Positions 42,585-52,338 of a stretch of DNA of 64,000 nt are shown piece by piece (position 1 is the first letter of the stretch; each line of letters begins with the position of its first letter). The stretch covers positions 278,501-342,500 of the forward strand of contig JAOPHQ010003980.1 in NCBI GenBank assembly GCA_030340625.1. Direction: 5' to 3'. Position numbers and translations under genes: made by a program. The notes below the pieces were generated by a model. That model made no database searches and was not told the DNA's origin. It was given only the letters and a program-made list of their open reading frames with translations. This DNA is from Merluccius polli (lineage: Eukaryota; Chordata; Actinopteri; Gadiformes; Merlucciidae).

Positions 42585-42702
42585 AACAATATTGTTCAGA
42601 GACTGCATTCATTTTTTGGGAAGTGTACCAGTGTTGTGAACAAACTAGCAGCTGAGCATATATTGTACACATGTACTACTACACATGAGTTCTTCCACTC
42701 AA

Positions 42703-43347
42703 ACTCTGTTAGCTGGTGAAGGCACACCTGCCCGCCGCCTAAGTGGTACCCCAAATACCGTACCTCCCTTCGTGTAATTGCACTTCTTTGGATTGGCCGT
42801 GAGCCGCACCCGCCTCAGTGACTCGAGCACCGCTGCCACCCACTGAATATGCTGCTGCCAGGTGTCACTATGAATGATGACATCATCAAGGTAGGCAGCC
42901 GCATACTCTACGTGCGGCCGCAGCACCCGAACTGCTGGAAAGTGGCTGTGGTGAGCCCCCTGGAAAACCATTTCCCAATGGCTTTTTGGGATGAGCAACT
43001 GGCTCACTTCTTCCCCTGACTGCGTGTCACGACTCACCCTATATAACTTGTCCCTAACTATCATAAAGTGGGGAAAGGTGCCAACCACGTCAGGGCGTAC
43101 CCACTGACCATCAATTTAAATGTATCACTTGGTCAAAGGCTGATCGTAGAGTGTCGCTCAGCCAGGCGCACCACTGGACCAGGTCGTGAAGGACTGCTCT
43201 CCCCTCCGCATGGTGAGAAGCCAGATCCAGCATAGCCTGAGTTTGTCGGTTTTGGGCCTGGATCTGGCTCTCCTGGACCTCAATAATCCGGCGCAGTGCT
43301 TGGGCCAGCGGAGGTTCCTCCGCTGACGCTGATGGCGCTCCCTCCAT
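42703..43347 (-). pseudogene. Deleted Gag-integrase-RT of Gmr1 #3
   Basis: Gag starts at 43347 (MEGAPSASAEEPPLAQALRR, a Gln-rich coiled coil). At about 43165 it jumps to the segment just before integrase (SDTLRSAFDQVIHLN). The integrase N-terminus (FMIVRDKLYRVSRDTQSG) reaches FQGAHHSHFPAV at about 42940, then jumps to RT around its active site (AAAYLDDVIIHSD) and LTANPKKC. Two large deletions therefore remove Gag CA/NC, protease, most of integrase and half of RT. Confidence 0.78.
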
Positions 43348-43365
43348 GTCTCTGTTGAGGTGCCA
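43348..43365 (-). promoter_or_regulatory. Primer-binding site of Gmr1 #3
   Basis: On the element strand TGGCACCTCAACAGAGAC follows the LTR by one base. It differs from the Gmr1 #2 site at two positions and is again tRNA-Lys3-like. Confidence 0.65.
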
Positions 43366-43366
43366 C

Positions 43367-43707
43367 TGTAGCCTGGTATAGGCTACCATGGGTGGGTCAA
43401 GAATAAGCGACGTCCAATGTTTATTGCCTGGCAGCCACAGACGCCTCACAAAACTGCCTGCCCTCGGGAACTTAGGATAATGAAAAAGAGAACGATCAAC
43501 AGAATCAGGTTCAGGATCACGTCTCAGATGAAGCCTTACTGCACCAGGCCTGGACCCAGTCTCATTATGGGGCGGAGCATACGTGAGCAACATAGGTGAG
43601 CATATATATACACATTCCTTCATTAGCCCACCACCCACAGCTGCGTCGGTCCCCACGACTGAGCCGCCCCGCAGCCGGACGCCAAGCCATGCCCCCTTCA
43701 CCCCACA
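43367..43707 (-). repeat. 5' LTR of Gmr1 #3
   Basis: The plus strand runs TGTAGCCTGG...CACCCCACA (341 bp), so the element strand has TG...CA ends. Only one copy is present. TATATATA lies at about 43603-43610 in the reverse sense. The copy is not closely similar to the Gmr1 #2 LTR. Confidence 0.65.
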
Positions 43708-43930
43708 ATTAATTACAGGATCAATATTATGATGCAATGATTTACTGTTTATTATTGTATTACGTGTGTATTATATTGCAGTAATCCTTTATATAATCAG
43801 CCATTTTGTGTAAATAGTTTTAATTTTAAAAGGCCAATGTTACAGTAGATGCACAGCACCCATTCAGCCTCAATCCCAGCCTCATGGTCCCTCTGCATTT
43901 TATGCATTGCATGGAAAAGTGCAAACAACT

Positions 43931-44012
43931 CCAGCAACACTTGTAGTATATAGAACAGCTTTATTGTTAGACTAACAATACATTTGTTCTAATATACTGC
44001 AAGTGTTGCTGG
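43931..44012. repeat. 82-bp near-palindrome, MITE-like
   Basis: CCAGCAACACTTGTAGTATA (43931 on) is complementary to TATACTGCAAGTGTTGCTGG (ending 44012), and the centre is itself palindromic (TATTGTTAG / CTAACAATA). No target duplication was identified. The flanking 43708-44357 contains no gene. Confidence 0.75.
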
Positions 44013-44357
44013 AATTTATACCTCCTTAGTTATAGCTCAGAGGACATTTTTCATTTGTCAACTAGTGTGTGGTAAACTTAGCGAACAGCAATGTTTGGAG
44101 AAAAAAAACATGTGTACTGACCGTTGAATTCCAGTGTCACACAGGCAGATTCCTGGTACTCTATGTTGAAAACATCAAAGCATCCAAAAAATACAGACAA
44201 GGTGTCTGCATGGACATTGCTGTTGTGTCTTTAAAACACAAAGCATGGCAAGGTGTCCCATTAAAGTATTAGACTGTGGCGTCTGCCACAATCTAATTTC
44301 TACCATCATTCTCCCCCATTGCAAAAAAAAAAGACAACCTCACGCAAAAAATGTGTC

Positions 44358-45030
44358 TGTTATGGCACAGGACGAGTGGACCCAAACGCTGAACACAGGG
44401 AGGCGGAGACGGGATGAAAAGACAGTGGGATTTATTTAGACAAAGGGAATAACAACAAGCCAGGCTAGGCAAGCGGTAGTCGGGCAGGCGGGGGGTTCGG
44501 CAACAGGCAGGTAGTCGGACAGGCAAGGGGTCAGCAACAGGCGGGCAGTCGGACAGGCGATGGGTCGGCAACAGGCGGGCAGTCGGACAGGCGATGGGTC
44601 GGCAACAGGCGGGCAGTCGGACAGGCGATGGGTCGGCAACAGGCGGGCAGTCGGACAGGCGATGGGTCGGCAACAGGCGGGCAGTTGGACAGGCGATGGG
44701 TCGGCAACAGGGTTCGGCAACAGGCGGGTAGTCAGGCAGGCAGGGTTCGGCAACAGGCGGGTAGTCAGGCAGGCGGGGTTCGACAACAGGGTTCGGCAAC
44801 AGGCGGGTAGTCAGGCAGGCGGGGTTCGGCAACAGGCGGGTAACTGGATCACTGGTAACAGGTTGGGTAAACTAGAGCACGAGCTGGCACCGGCTGGCAG
44901 GAGATCCCTGGCTTAAATAGGGAAAGGTGATTGCCAATTGGCAACAGGTGTGTTGGGGGAATGATGGGCAGTGGCGACAAGCGGCCACTAGATGGGGGTG
45001 TTGGACCGTGTAGCAGGACGTGGTGTAACA
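44358..45030 (-). repeat. 3' LTR of chromovirus #2 with internal minisatellite
   Basis: The 673-bp LTR runs TGTTATGGCACAGG...GGTGTAACA on the plus strand. A polypurine tract on the minus strand (complement of 45031-45046) lies at its inner edge. About half of it (44480-44840) is tandem repeats. The limits rest on the TG...CA ends and the polypurine tract, because the partner LTR is outside the window. Confidence 0.7.
44480..44840. repeat. 34-bp tandem repeat in the LTR
   Basis: The unit GGCGGGCAGTCGGACAGGCG plus ATGGGTCGGCAACA (34 bp) repeats about five to six times from 44548. It then grades into a GGCGGGTAGTCAGGCAGGC variant with GGGTTCGGCAACA. Proline/leucine-rich ORFs on either strand here come from the repeat. 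Confidence 0.88.
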
Positions 45031-45039
45031 GTACCCCCC

Positions 45040-45500
45040 CCTCTACGGACGCCTCTTGGCGGATGCCCAACAACGGATGGGTGATCCCGGATGGACCGTC
45101 CACGCCGGGTGGTTGTCTATGACCCTGGGAGGAGGTGGGGGCGGAACGGTGGGAGACAACAGGCTGGTGGAGACGGGCTTGACCTGGGAGACGTGGAAGG
45201 TCGGATGCACACGGAGGGATGGAGGAAGTTTTAATCGCACGGCACAGGGGTTAATTATACTTTCAATTTCGAACGGACCAATGAAACGGGGGAGTTTGGG
45301 GGGAACCCCCTTCAAGGGAAGATCTTTCGCCCGGAGCCAAACCTTTTGTCCGGGAGCGTACTGGGGGGCAGGCAGACGATGTTTATTTGCCTGTAACTGA
45401 GAGCGGGAGGATGCGTGGAGTAACGCCGCGTGTGTGCGTTTCCAAGTGCGCCGGCACCTGCGCAGATGGGTCTGGACCGACAGGACCGCTATCTCATCCT
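45040..45500 (-). pseudogene. Integrase C-terminus of chromovirus #2
   Basis: The minus strand reads the GPY/F-like tail (PPKLPRFIGPFEIESIINPC, then LPPSLRVHPTFHVSQVKPV, 45130-45300). It ends in a proline-rich stretch; a C-terminal chromodomain is not clearly visible. The upstream part of the same protein is at 60473-61415, on the other side of ERV-B. Confidence 0.8.
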
Positions 45501-45875
45501 TGTTGCGGATTAATAATAAGCATACGTATCAGCAGCTACACAGCCACACAAGGAGTAGAAATAAATGTATTTACCCGACCTGACCACAGGATGGCGGTAC
45601 ACATAGTACACTGGGGCGGAAGTGCAACACTAGCCATTGTGCGTCATGGAGGTCACGCCTCCTGCTGAATGACCTCCGGCGGAAGTCGCGAGCTCGAGAG
45701 AATCGTTCAGGCAGACCGCCAGAGGGACGCGCGGACGATTTCTCCACACGTGTGGCTTTTACAATACTTCCCATATGCTTGTTAGATTAAGATAACTAAA
45801 CCTAAACAAATAAAAGTGAGTGAAAAGCGTTCCTGTTGTCGGCGGCCTCCTTCCCTCGGGACACTGAACGCCACA
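45501..45875 (+). repeat. 5' LTR of ERV-B
   Basis: The LTR runs TGTTGCGGATTAAT...GAACGCCACA. AATAAA lies at 45809-45814, so the R region ends shortly after. It differs from the 3' LTR at three sites (near 45525, 45674 and 45704). Confidence 0.93.
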
Positions 45876-45878
45876 TTC

Positions 45879-45896
45879 TGGTGACTTCCCGACGTG
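45879..45896 (+). promoter_or_regulatory. Primer-binding site of ERV-B
   Basis: TGGTGACTTCCCGACGTG begins three bases after the LTR and is identical to ERV-A (23390). It is tentatively tRNA-Trp-like. Confidence 0.62.
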
Positions 45897-45994
45897 ATTC
45901 GAGGTGAACGGAGAGGCTTTGTTTCGGGCTAGAGAGCTTTCGCCACGCGACGGTGTACCCACTCGTCCCCTCTGTTACAGGCCGGCCATTAAAC

Positions 45995-46003
45995 CAGGTA
46001 AGC
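45995..46003 (+). promoter_or_regulatory. Candidate leader splice donor of ERV-B
   Basis: CAG|GTAAGC is a strong splice-donor match in the leader, conserved in ERV-A. It would serve the env subgenomic mRNA; I did not identify the acceptor with confidence. Confidence 0.55.
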
Positions 46004-47137
46004 AGTTTCCTTTTGCTACGGCTAAAAACTGCATAGTTATCTATAGAATATTAGGTAACAGAGGTGATTAGTGTACGTTGTTGCAAAGCTTTGGTTCTCC
46101 GGTCCATAGTCGTTACAGTTAAGCCGAAGCAAATATGAACAGGCGCTCATAACTCTTTTGGAATTAGTTAGATAATATTTTGTCGTTATTTTATGACCAT
46201 TACAAAACAAGCATGTGGCCAGTATTGTATTTGCTGGTTGAAGTCCCAGAGTATCAAGTCTCTAAAGTCTTTAATAATCGTGGTTCAAGTCCCAGAGTAT
46301 CAAGTCTCTAAATTCTTTTAATAATCGTGGTTCAAGTCCAGGAGTTCGAGTCTCCAAATTCTTTTAATAATCGGGAGTTTTTTTATTGTCAAACTGGTCA
46401 AAGGTTGTGACCTAATATGATAATGTGGTAAATTCGGAGGTGGAGTGAGGAGATCGTGTGGTTATAGAACTCTACTAACAAAGAGATAACTAAAATGGGA
46501 TGATAATAACATTCCCCACACAGAGCTGCGCTAACTTGCATGTAACTCAATAACCCGCATAATTCTGCATGTGCTAAATGCTTGATAACCGTGCTAATAT
46601 GCTCTTAACTCCTAACACGTGGAAGTAGCTTAGCCTTCTTTGTCTTGTAGCATTTCTGTGCTAGTAGCCCCAGGCTAACACGTGGAAGTAGCTTAGCCTT
46701 CTTTGTCTTGTAGCATTTCTGTGCTATTAGCCGCAGGCTAACTCGTGGGGCTAGCGGATGTGCTGGGCTAGTGATATGTGGGGTTGCAGCTTCAAGCATG
46801 AGGGAGTAGATTTATGACACATTCTTCTCCAAACATTCCTGTGCCCCTTGCCAAATGGCACCACGTGAAGCTAAAAGGCTAGGCTAGGTTTGTAGGATAT
46901 ATACACAATATTAACTTGGAGGATATAAAGTGTGCACATTTATATAAGCTCTATACTATAATAACATCAATAGGACCAAATACAACTATAATACCCTGCA
47001 AGTAACATTGAGGGTTAGTGGACCTATAGGAAGGTGAATATAATTATCTGTAGTTAAGATATACCCAGATAACCCCCTTGTTCCCGAACCCCCCCCCCCC
47101 CCTGGACATTACCCCAATTGACCCAGAAAAGAGAATA
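46004..47137 (+). other. Unique part of the ERV-B leader
   Basis: This section is non-coding and AT-rich and shares motifs with the ERV-A leader. It contains a direct repeat of about 50 bp (GTGGAAGTAGCTTAGCCTTC, at 46619 and 46682) and threefold CAAGTCCCAGAGT-like repeats (46242-46350). Confidence 0.6.
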
Positions 47138-47890
47138 CATCGATTCCTGTCAACAGCCCCCTCTGCTGGCCAGGAAAAGGGATTACCACCGATTCCTGTC
47201 AACAGCCCCCTCTGCTGGCCAGGAAAAGGGATTACCACCGATTCCTGTCAACAGCCCCCTCTGCTGGCCAGGAAAAGGGATTTACCACCGATTCCTGTCA
47301 ACAGCCCCCTCTGCTGGCCAGGAAAAGGGATTACCACCGATTCCTGTCAACAGCCCCCTCTGCTGGCCAGGAAAAGGGATTACCACCGATTCCTGTCAAC
47401 AGCCCCCTCTGCTGGCCAGGAAAAGGGATTACCACCGATTCCTGTCAACAGCCCCCTCTGCTGGCCAGGAAAAGGGATTACCACCGATTCCTGTCAACAG
47501 CCCCCTCTGCTGGCCAGGAAAAGGGATTTACCACCGATTCCTGTCAACAGCCCCCTCTGCTGGCCAGGAAAAGGGATTACCACCGATTCCTGTCAACAGC
47601 CCCCTCTGCTGGCCAGGAAAAGGGATTACCACCGATTCCTGTCAACAGCCCCCTCTGCTGGCCAGGAAAAGGGATTACCACCGATTCCTGTCAACAGCCC
47701 CCTCTGCTGGCCAGGAAAAGGGATTACCACCGATTCCTGTCAACAGCCCCCTCTGCTGGCCAGGAAAAGGGATTACCACCGATTCCTGTCAACAGCCCCC
47801 TCTGCTGGCCAGGAAAAGGGATTACCACCGATTCCTGTCAACAGCCCCCCCTGCTGCCCAGGAAAAGGGATTACCACCGACTCCTGTCAT
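47138..47890 (+). repeat. 49-bp minisatellite in the ERV-B leader, about 15 copies
   Basis: The unit, starting TTACCACCGATTCCTGTCAA and ending GGCCAGGAAAAGGGA, repeats head to tail with almost no divergence. Two units carry an extra T (about 47281 and 47527), exactly five units apart, suggesting duplication of a five-unit block. Because 49 is not a multiple of three, all frames cycle through the unit without stops, and the long ORFs here are artefacts. Confidence 0.95.
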
Positions 47891-49560
47891 AACAACAACA
47901 CACCCCTTCCCCAATTGACACTGCTTCCTGTCGAAACAATAACACGCCCCTTTCCCCTTCGGATCAAGACAACACACCCCTTCCCCAATTGACACTGTTT
48001 CCTGTCGAAACAATAACAAACCCCCCTTCCCCCTTCGGATCAAGACAACACGCCCCTTTCCCCTTCGGATCAAGACAACACACCCCTTCCCCAATTGACA
48101 CTGCTTCCTGTCGAAACAATAACAAACCCCCCTTCCCCCTTCGGATCAAGACAACACGCCCCTTTCCCCTTCGGATCAAGAATTGACACTGCTTCCTGTC
48201 ATAACAATAACACACCCCTTCCCCAATTGACACTGCTTCCTGTCGAAACAATAACAAACCCCCCTTCCCCCTTCGGATCAAGACAACACGCCCCTTTCCC
48301 CTTCGGATCAAGACTGCTTCCTGTCATAACAACAACACACCCCTTCCCCAATTGACACTGCTTCCTGTCGAAACAATAACCAACTCCCCTTCCCCCCTTC
48401 GGATCAAGACAACACGCCCCCTTCCCCCTTCGGATCAAGACAACACCCCCCTTCCCCCTTCGGATCAAGACAACACGCCCCCTTCCCCCTTCGGATCAAG
48501 ACAACACGCCCCTTCCCCCTTCGGATCAAGACAACACACCCCTTCCCCAATTGACTCTGCTTCCTGTCATAACAACAACACACCCCTTCCCCAATTGACA
48601 CTGCTTCCTGTCATAACAACAACACACCCCTTCCCCAATTGACACTGCTTCCTGTCGAAACAATAACAAACCCCCGTCCCCCTTCGGATCAAGACAACAC
48701 GCCCCTTTCCCCTTCGGATCAAGACAACACACCCCTTCCCCAATTGACACTGCTTCCTGTCGAAACAATAACAAACCCCCCTTCCCCCTTCGGATCAAGA
48801 CAACACGCCCCTTTCCCCTTCGGATCAAGAATTGACACTGCTTCCTGTCATAACAATAACACACCCCTTCCCCAATTGACACTGCTTCCTGTCGAAACAA
48901 TAACAAACCCCCCTTCCCCCTTCGGATCAAGACAACACGCCCCTTTCCCCTTCGGATCAAGAATTGACACTGCTTCCTGTCATAACAACAACACACCCCT
49001 TCCCCAATTGACACTGCTTCCTGTCGAAACAATAACAAACTCCCCTTCCCCCTTCGGATCAAGACAACACGCCCCCTTCCCCCTTCGGATCAAGACAACA
49101 CCCCCCTTCCCCCTTCGGATCAAGACAACACGCCCCCTTCCCCCTTCGGATCAAGACAACACCCCCCTTCCCCCTTCGGATCAAGACAACACGCCCCTTT
49201 CCCCTTCGGATCAAGACAACACGCCCCTTTCCCCTTCGGATCAAGACAACACGCCCCTTTCCCCTTCGGATCAAGAATTGACACTGTTTCCTGTCAACAC
49301 AACACTCCCCTTTCCCCTTCGGATCAAGCCCCCTTCCCCCTGCGGCCTGTCAACACAATAAAACACGCCCCTTCCCCCTTCGGATCAAGAATTGACACTG
49401 TTTCCTGTCAACACAACACTCCCCTTTCCCCTTCGGATCAAGCCCCCTTCCCCCTGTGGCCTGTCAACACAATAAAACACGCCCCTTCCCCCTTCGGATC
49501 AAGACTTGACACTGTTTCCTGACGATGATACAACACACCCCTTTCCCCTTCGGATCAAGA
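47891..49560 (+). repeat. C-rich compound minisatellite in the ERV-B leader
   Basis: Two unit types alternate: a 30-bp unit (TTCGGATCAAGACAACACGC plus CCCTTTCCCC) and a roughly 45-bp unit built on AATTGACACTGCTTCCTGTC. The plus strand is almost free of G outside GGATCAAG. ORFs in all frames of both strands are repeat artefacts. Confidence 0.93.
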
Positions 49561-49636
49561 CAACACTATAACACACTCCCACCCCACTGGAAAAGAAGAT
49601 CTATATCAGCAGTCCGGGACGTCGGACTCATTCTCC

Positions 49637-50419
49637 ATGATGGACACCCCTCTTCAACAAAGGGCCACAGTTGCTAGATATTTGGCTTCCAACGCCCAGG
49701 CTGGTAAACCACTGTCTTCTACTGAACAGAAAAAGTGGGCCCAAAGGGAGCTGAAGTATCGGAAAGAATGGGAATTTAACGGAATATGGAGGACAGATGT
49801 GATAGTCGACAACGACATGATTGTGGATGCCTGGAACTATACCGTTGGGGAGAGCAAGAGGGCTGCGGTCAGACGTGCAGGCGCCGTCACAATACAAAAG
49901 AAAGACGCAGACGATAGGATGAAGAAGAGAGAAGGATACGTCAAAATTCTGTTGGAAGCCTACGGGGCGGCGATTGACATGGAGAAACAGAAGAGAGAAG
50001 GCCAACCGGTGAACCCTAGGCTACAATACATGACACTCAACAAGGATCGTTTTGCGACACCAACAGACCTGCCGGACCCAGCACCAGCGATCCAGAACAT
50101 CTTAAAAGGAGCGGAAGAAGAGGAGACGAGGGCCATATCAGGTGGAGAAACGGGCCAACACACCCTCTACCCTTCCCTTGCGAACTACCAGCCTACTCAG
50201 ATGGCCACGTCCTCTCCACCCCCATACATGATCCACGGTTACCCACCCAATGAGACTATGAATCGGCATACCGTGGTGACCATGGCTTCACCTACAGACG
50301 GGCCCCGGATGGCACAAGAGGGCCCCGCTGTACTACACCAGCACCCGCTACTTACCATACGAAATGGGCCGGTGTCTATTGCATATACAATGGCCCAATG
50401 TGCAAGACGGCGGGGGTAA
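49637..50419 (+). CDS. gag: Gag N-terminal ORF (matrix region) of ERV-B
   Basis: The 260-codon ORF begins ATGATGGAC. It is charged and helical in its first 130 residues, consistent with a matrix domain, and has a PPPY late-domain motif (SSPPPYM, about residues 193-199) of the kind that recruits NEDD4-type ligases for budding. There is no N-terminal glycine for myristoylation at position 2. It ends at TAA 50417-50419, overlapping the next Gag frame by 22 bp, so one frame change separates matrix from capsid. I read this as damage, though a programmed shift cannot be excluded by reading alone. Confidence 0.8.
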   Translation: MMDTPLQQRATVARYLASNAQAGKPLSSTEQKKWAQRELKYRKEWEFNGIWRTDVIVDNDMIVDAWNYTVGESKRAAVRRAGAVTIQKKDADDRMKKREGYVKILLEAYGAAIDMEKQKREGQPVNPRLQYMTLNKDRFATPTDLPDPAPAIQNILKGAEEEETRAISGGETGQHTLYPSLANYQPTQMATSSPPPYMIHGYPPNETMNRHTVVTMASPTDGPRMAQEGPAVLHQHPLLTIRNGPVSIAYTMAQCARRRG

Positions 50420-52338
50420 TTGGCACTGACGATCCGAGGGGATCGAGTTGGACACCGGGAAGACGGCCTGAGAAGGTGATAGAAGGAAGGAGCGGCCCGG
50501 GTGCCATTGTGGGAAGGAAGCCACTGGATCCTTCAATGAACTCGAATAGAAGACACAGAGATGAAGTCCCTTGTAGAACAGTGCAGTCTACCCCGGGACA
50601 AGGAGAGATCGAAGAAAGATCTGAAGAAGTATCACGCCACAGAGGAGAATATCGACATGAAGAAGACGAACAGCACGAAGAGATGCTCAGAGATATAGAA
50701 GATGTATCACATAGCAACCGAGAAGCCCATACCAGAGCGCGCCACCAGGAGAGAGGACATGATGATTGGTTGGGCAATTGGCCGATGGACCCTGATAATC
50801 TGGGATACGGAATGGAGCCTGGGAGACATGTCGGAGACATAGAAGAAGCGGACCGAGGTGACGATAGACGAGATCAACGAGGGGAGACACATAACAGACA
50901 AGACAACGTTCCCGGACAAGGTGCAGATCTTAGTACTTGGACGCTTATGTCCAAATCGTCGCTTATGTGGGATGATATGGACGAAGTGCCACTTGGGAGT
51001 GACCAAGAAGACAACTATCGGGAAAACCAGGCGGTGGGGAGATTACAAACTCCCAGACTCGACTCCAGAGTCAAGAGACTGCCCCCACCTTTGGCAAAAC
51101 AGCATGCCATGACCACCAGGTCAAGAAGACCCGACCCACGGAGTCCAATAGCATCGGACCACCACCAGACTGTGGGGTGTACACCCAATCCCAGGAACCT
51201 ATCCCGATCCCATACTTCAAAAAGGGATTTTATGGCCCCCCTCCTGACTGATGGAGCGGGTAGAGAAGTGTTTACACCATGGGGCCATCGGGATATGTAC
51301 TCTTTGGCCAACAGACTACCACCACTCACGGCTGGAGCACAGGCCTGGATTAGGAAGTTTGAAATGGAGACATCTGGGGACAACCTGGCCTTGGGGGATG
51401 TGCGAGCTATCATCACCAGAACATATGGCACTAGACGGTCTAGTGAACTGGAAAGACTGGCCGGGACTACGAACTTGCCTGACCGGACCCCCTTAGATCC
51501 ATATCGTAACCACCTCTGGGACTGCCTTCGGGAGCTCTTCCCAGGTGACATAAAGAAGGCAGGGATCTCTAACTTACACATCAAACCTGAAGAAAACATT
51601 TATCAATATATACAACGAGCCGAAGACCTGTGGGTGGATAGGAATGACGGACGCCCGTCCGACAGCAGGATTGGGCTCCAAATGTTCCAGCGGGAACTGA
51701 TAAAAGGTCTGACACCGGGAGTCCAGAAGACACTGAAAATGGTGGCGTCTCTGGATTATATGGGATGGGACCAATGGGTGGAACAGATAGTTCACCACTA
51801 TCACCTAGAACAAGAACGTCGGGAGGAGAAAGACAATGAATATGAAGACCTGAAGCTAGTACTTATGAAGATGCAAATCAAAGAACAAGCGGAGCTAAAT
51901 AAGAAAGCCAAACACACCCAGGAACCCTCGACCATGCTGCCCTTAGCAACTGCGGCCCCAACACCACAGGCCCCGTTACCGGTGCCCCCTGCCCCCAACG
52001 CCATACCTACCGTGGTGGGTCAAGTACCGGCGCCTCAGGTTACTGCACCACCAGGAGGTCAAGTACCTAACTATTCTGGCCAGCCGTACGCCCCGCCCCA
52101 GCAGCAATACGGGCGGATGCAGTACCAGAATCAAGGATACAGGGGCAGGGGACGGCGGAGACAAGGAGGGTGGAGAATGCCCTCTCCGGAATGTTTTTAC
52201 TGTGGCCAATTGGGACATTGGGTTAGGGAGTGCCCCATTAGGGCCGGACAAGGCCTCCCGCCCCAGCAGCTGGAGCCCCAGGATACCCAACAGGGCCCTC
52301 CCCCGCCGGGCACGCCAATGTATCCTGTACACCAATAG
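50398..52338 (+). CDS. gag: Gag C-terminal ORF (capsid and nucleocapsid) of ERV-B
   Basis: The 646-codon ORF has a long, charged and probably disordered N-terminal 230 residues. The capsid core follows at about 290-480 (LADRLPPL-like entry, WDCLRELFPGDIKK, IYQYIQRAEDLW), then a Lys/Glu coiled coil and a Pro/Gln-rich linker. One CCHC zinc knuckle (CFYCGQLGHWVREC, 52192-52233) precedes a basic-poor proline tail. It ends at UAG (52336-52338), beyond which the same frame continues as Pol. Together with the matrix ORF this makes an unusually large Gag of about 900 residues. Confidence 0.85.
   Translation: MCKTAGVIGTDDPRGSSWTPGRRPEKVIEGRSGPGAIVGRKPLDPSMNSNRRHRDEVPCRTVQSTPGQGEIEERSEEVSRHRGEYRHEEDEQHEEMLRDIEDVSHSNREAHTRARHQERGHDDWLGNWPMDPDNLGYGMEPGRHVGDIEEADRGDDRRDQRGETHNRQDNVPGQGADLSTWTLMSKSSLMWDDMDEVPLGSDQEDNYRENQAVGRLQTPRLDSRVKRLPPPLAKQHAMTTRSRRPDPRSPIASDHHQTVGCTPNPRNLSRSHTSKRDFMAPLLTDGAGREVFTPWGHRDMYSLANRLPPLTAGAQAWIRKFEMETSGDNLALGDVRAIITRTYGTRRSSELERLAGTTNLPDRTPLDPYRNHLWDCLRELFPGDIKKAGISNLHIKPEENIYQYIQRAEDLWVDRNDGRPSDSRIGLQMFQRELIKGLTPGVQKTLKMVASLDYMGWDQWVEQIVHHYHLEQERREEKDNEYEDLKLVLMKMQIKEQAELNKKAKHTQEPSTMLPLATAAPTPQAPLPVPPAPNAIPTVVGQVPAPQVTAPPGGQVPNYSGQPYAPPQQQYGRMQYQNQGYRGRGRRRQGGWRMPSPECFYCGQLGHWVRECPIRAGQGLPPQQLEPQDTQQGPPPPGTPMYPVHQ
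52336..52338 (+). promoter_or_regulatory. In-frame UAG between Gag and Pol (probable readthrough stop)
   Basis: The stop CAA-UAG-GGG lies between Gag and Pol in one continuous frame. Pol has no in-frame AUG before its protease active site; the first is at 52513, after DSG (52435-52443). Gammaretroviruses and epsilonretroviruses use stop readthrough here, and murine leukemia virus also has UAG followed by G. A pseudoknot downstream would be expected; I have not folded it. Confidence 0.7.

Larger units (their letters stand above)
42703..43707 (-). mobile_element. Gmr1-type element #3, gutted remnant
   Basis: Only one LTR remains (43367-43707), followed on the minus strand by a primer-binding site, a Gag N-terminus and small pieces of integrase and reverse transcriptase joined by deletions. 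The 3' LTR is absent: the sequence stops at about 42703 inside the RT connection region. Similarity to Gmr1 #2 (e.g. LTANPKKC, DTLRxAFDQVI) identifies the group. Confidence 0.8.

Noticed and set aside
47138..47890. CRISPR-like array
   Set aside because: Units are strictly head to tail with no unique spacers, and the sequence is vertebrate retroviral leader.
47078..47992. Two overlapping 260-300-codon ORFs (repeated NSPLCWPGKG-type units)
   Set aside because: They are frame-cycling translations of the 49-bp non-coding minisatellite in the retroviral leader; no start context or domain supports a protein.
47822..49361. Repetitive ORFs on both strands (RRGKGRVVLI and FPLRIKTT types)
   Set aside because: They arise from 30-bp units, a multiple of three, in the C-rich leader array.
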